Shown: in pieces, positions 63,575 through 64,000 of the stretch
Layout: each line of letters starts with the position of its first letter
Position numbering within the stretch: position 1 is the first letter of the stretch
DNA from: Ferrovibrio sp041906005
GTDB lineage: Bacteria; Pseudomonadota; Alphaproteobacteria; Ferrovibrionales; Ferrovibrionaceae
Assembly: GCF_041906005.1 (NCBI RefSeq)
Contig: NZ_JAYRJY010000001.1
Span: forward strand, 2,852,001-2,916,000
DNA length: 64,000 nucleotides
Direction of reading: 5' to 3'
The notes under the pieces: model-generated
Told to the model about the DNA's origin: nothing
What the model saw: only the letters and a program-made list of their open reading frames with translations
Databases searched by the model: none
Position numbers and translations under genes: made by a program

Positions 63575-64000
63575 TCAGTGACGCAATTCGGCCAGCCGCT
63601 CGGACCGCGAGGCCGGGCGCTGGCCGGTTGTGGCTTCGCCCAGCATCATCCGCTCCAATTCCTGGCGCGCCCGGGCCAGACGGCTGCGGATGGTGCCGAT
63701 CGGGCAACTGCAGACTTTAGCCGCCTCTTCGTAAGACAACCCGTTGCCCACCACCAGGACCAGCACCTCGCGCTGGGCCTGATTCAGGCGCGTGATCGCC
63801 TGCAGCAACTCATCCAGCACCAGCTTGTCTTCCTGCGGCGCTTTCACCGCCATCAGGTTCTCGATCGCCTCTGAATCGCCAAAGGTTGTCGCTTCACGAC
63901 GACGACGGCGCGCCTGGTCGATATGCTGGTTGCGCATGATCGTGAAGACCCAAGCCTTGAAATTGGTGCCGGGCTGGAACTGCTCCGCCTTGGCCAGTAC
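63575..64000 (-). CDS. ECF-type RNA polymerase sigma factor, 5' part outside the window
   Basis: The frame is open to the right edge, so the start codon is beyond 64000. Visible are the end of region 2 (Q-P-G-T-N-F-K-A-W-V-F-T-I-M-R-N-Q, then an Arg-rich helix) and region 4 (R-E-V-L-V-L-V-V-G-N-G-L-S-Y-E-E-A-A followed by G-T-I-R-S-R-L-A-R-A-R). Regions 1.1 and 3 are absent, as in extracytoplasmic-function sigma factors, and it resembles alphaproteobacterial stress sigma factors in length and spacing. No anti-sigma gene is visible inside the window. It is convergent with the DUF2817 gene with no gap. Confidence 0.9.
   Translation of the reverse strand, partial: VLAKAEQFQPGTNFKAWVFTIMRNQHIDQARRRRREATTFGDSEAIENLMAVKAPQEDKLVLDELLQAITRLNQAQREVLVLVVGNGLSYEEAAKVCSCPIGTIRSRLARARQELERMMLGEATTGQRPASRSERLAELRH

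Overview
The window reads as a high-GC chromosomal segment of an alphaproteobacterium, most likely of the Rhodospirillales type. The basis is the gene complement: an ethylmalonyl-CoA pathway cluster (ccr, mcd, ecm), a split glycine decarboxylase (gcvPA/gcvPB), a 41-residue zinc-free L36, DUF3035, paired M16 peptidases followed by mutL, and chemoreceptors ending in a D-W-(E/Q)-E-F type tail. A genus cannot be fixed from the sequence. Almost all of the window is ordinary housekeeping and metabolism. I see no transposase, integrase, phage gene, CRISPR array, rRNA gene or intact tRNA gene.

Layout. 1-4.2 kb: an AraC regulator cut by the window edge, an AlaX-like editing hydrolase, an EamA exporter, MarR and ArsR regulators, and a threonine dehydratase-like PLP enzyme. 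4.2-9.7 kb: mcd and ccr divergent from ecm, central steps of the ethylmalonyl-CoA route for growth on acetyl-CoA-generating substrates. 9.7-16.3 kb: a mixed accessory stretch with a kinase/ATPase fusion, an EF-hand protein, an ABC transmembrane domain without an ATPase, a candidate structured small RNA, a SnoaL-like protein divergent from a LysR regulator, and a DUF4112 pair. 16.3-21.0 kb: gcvT-H-PA-PB behind a tandem glycine riboswitch. 21.2-24.4 kb: a DUF962 membrane protein, a cyclase and a ThDP enzyme. 24.4-30.0 kb: cheW and two chemoreceptors whose signalling domains are nearly identical DNA. 30.1 kb: rpmJ. 30.4-35.2 kb: a GntR regulator and glcDEF for glycolate oxidation. 35.2-45.6 kb: small, mostly monocistronic genes, including map, rlmJ, a low-molecular-weight phosphatase, a CDP-alcohol transferase, glutathione peroxidase, an EAL protein, maoC and ribF. 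45.8-56.6 kb: ileS-lspA, a PAS histidine kinase, a DUF3035 lipoprotein, two M16 peptidases and mutL. 56.6-64 kb: a MASE3 kinase, rsmD, an RluB-type synthase, a glutamine amidotransferase-like hydrolase, tadA, an acyl-CoA dehydrogenase, a DUF2817 peptidase-like protein and an ECF sigma factor cut by the window end.

How the parts fit. Ccr, Ecm and Mcd carry crotonyl-CoA towards mesaconyl-CoA. GlcDEF oxidises glycolate to glyoxylate, and the glycine cleavage system feeds C1 units to folate. Together these fit an organism that handles C2/C1 intermediates without needing the glyoxylate shunt; this is inferred, since isocitrate lyase could be elsewhere.

The most interesting signals are non-coding. 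They are: a candidate branched sRNA with its own terminator (about 13.63-13.85 kb); a structured cheW leader with a GNRA-capped hairpin (24.6 kb); an intrinsic terminator inside the predicted 5' leader of rpmJ (30.06 kb); an 11-unit degenerate decamer array at helical-turn spacing (58.40-58.51 kb); and a 14-nt element shared upstream of the two chemotaxis transcripts. None can be called a new system without expression or comparative data.
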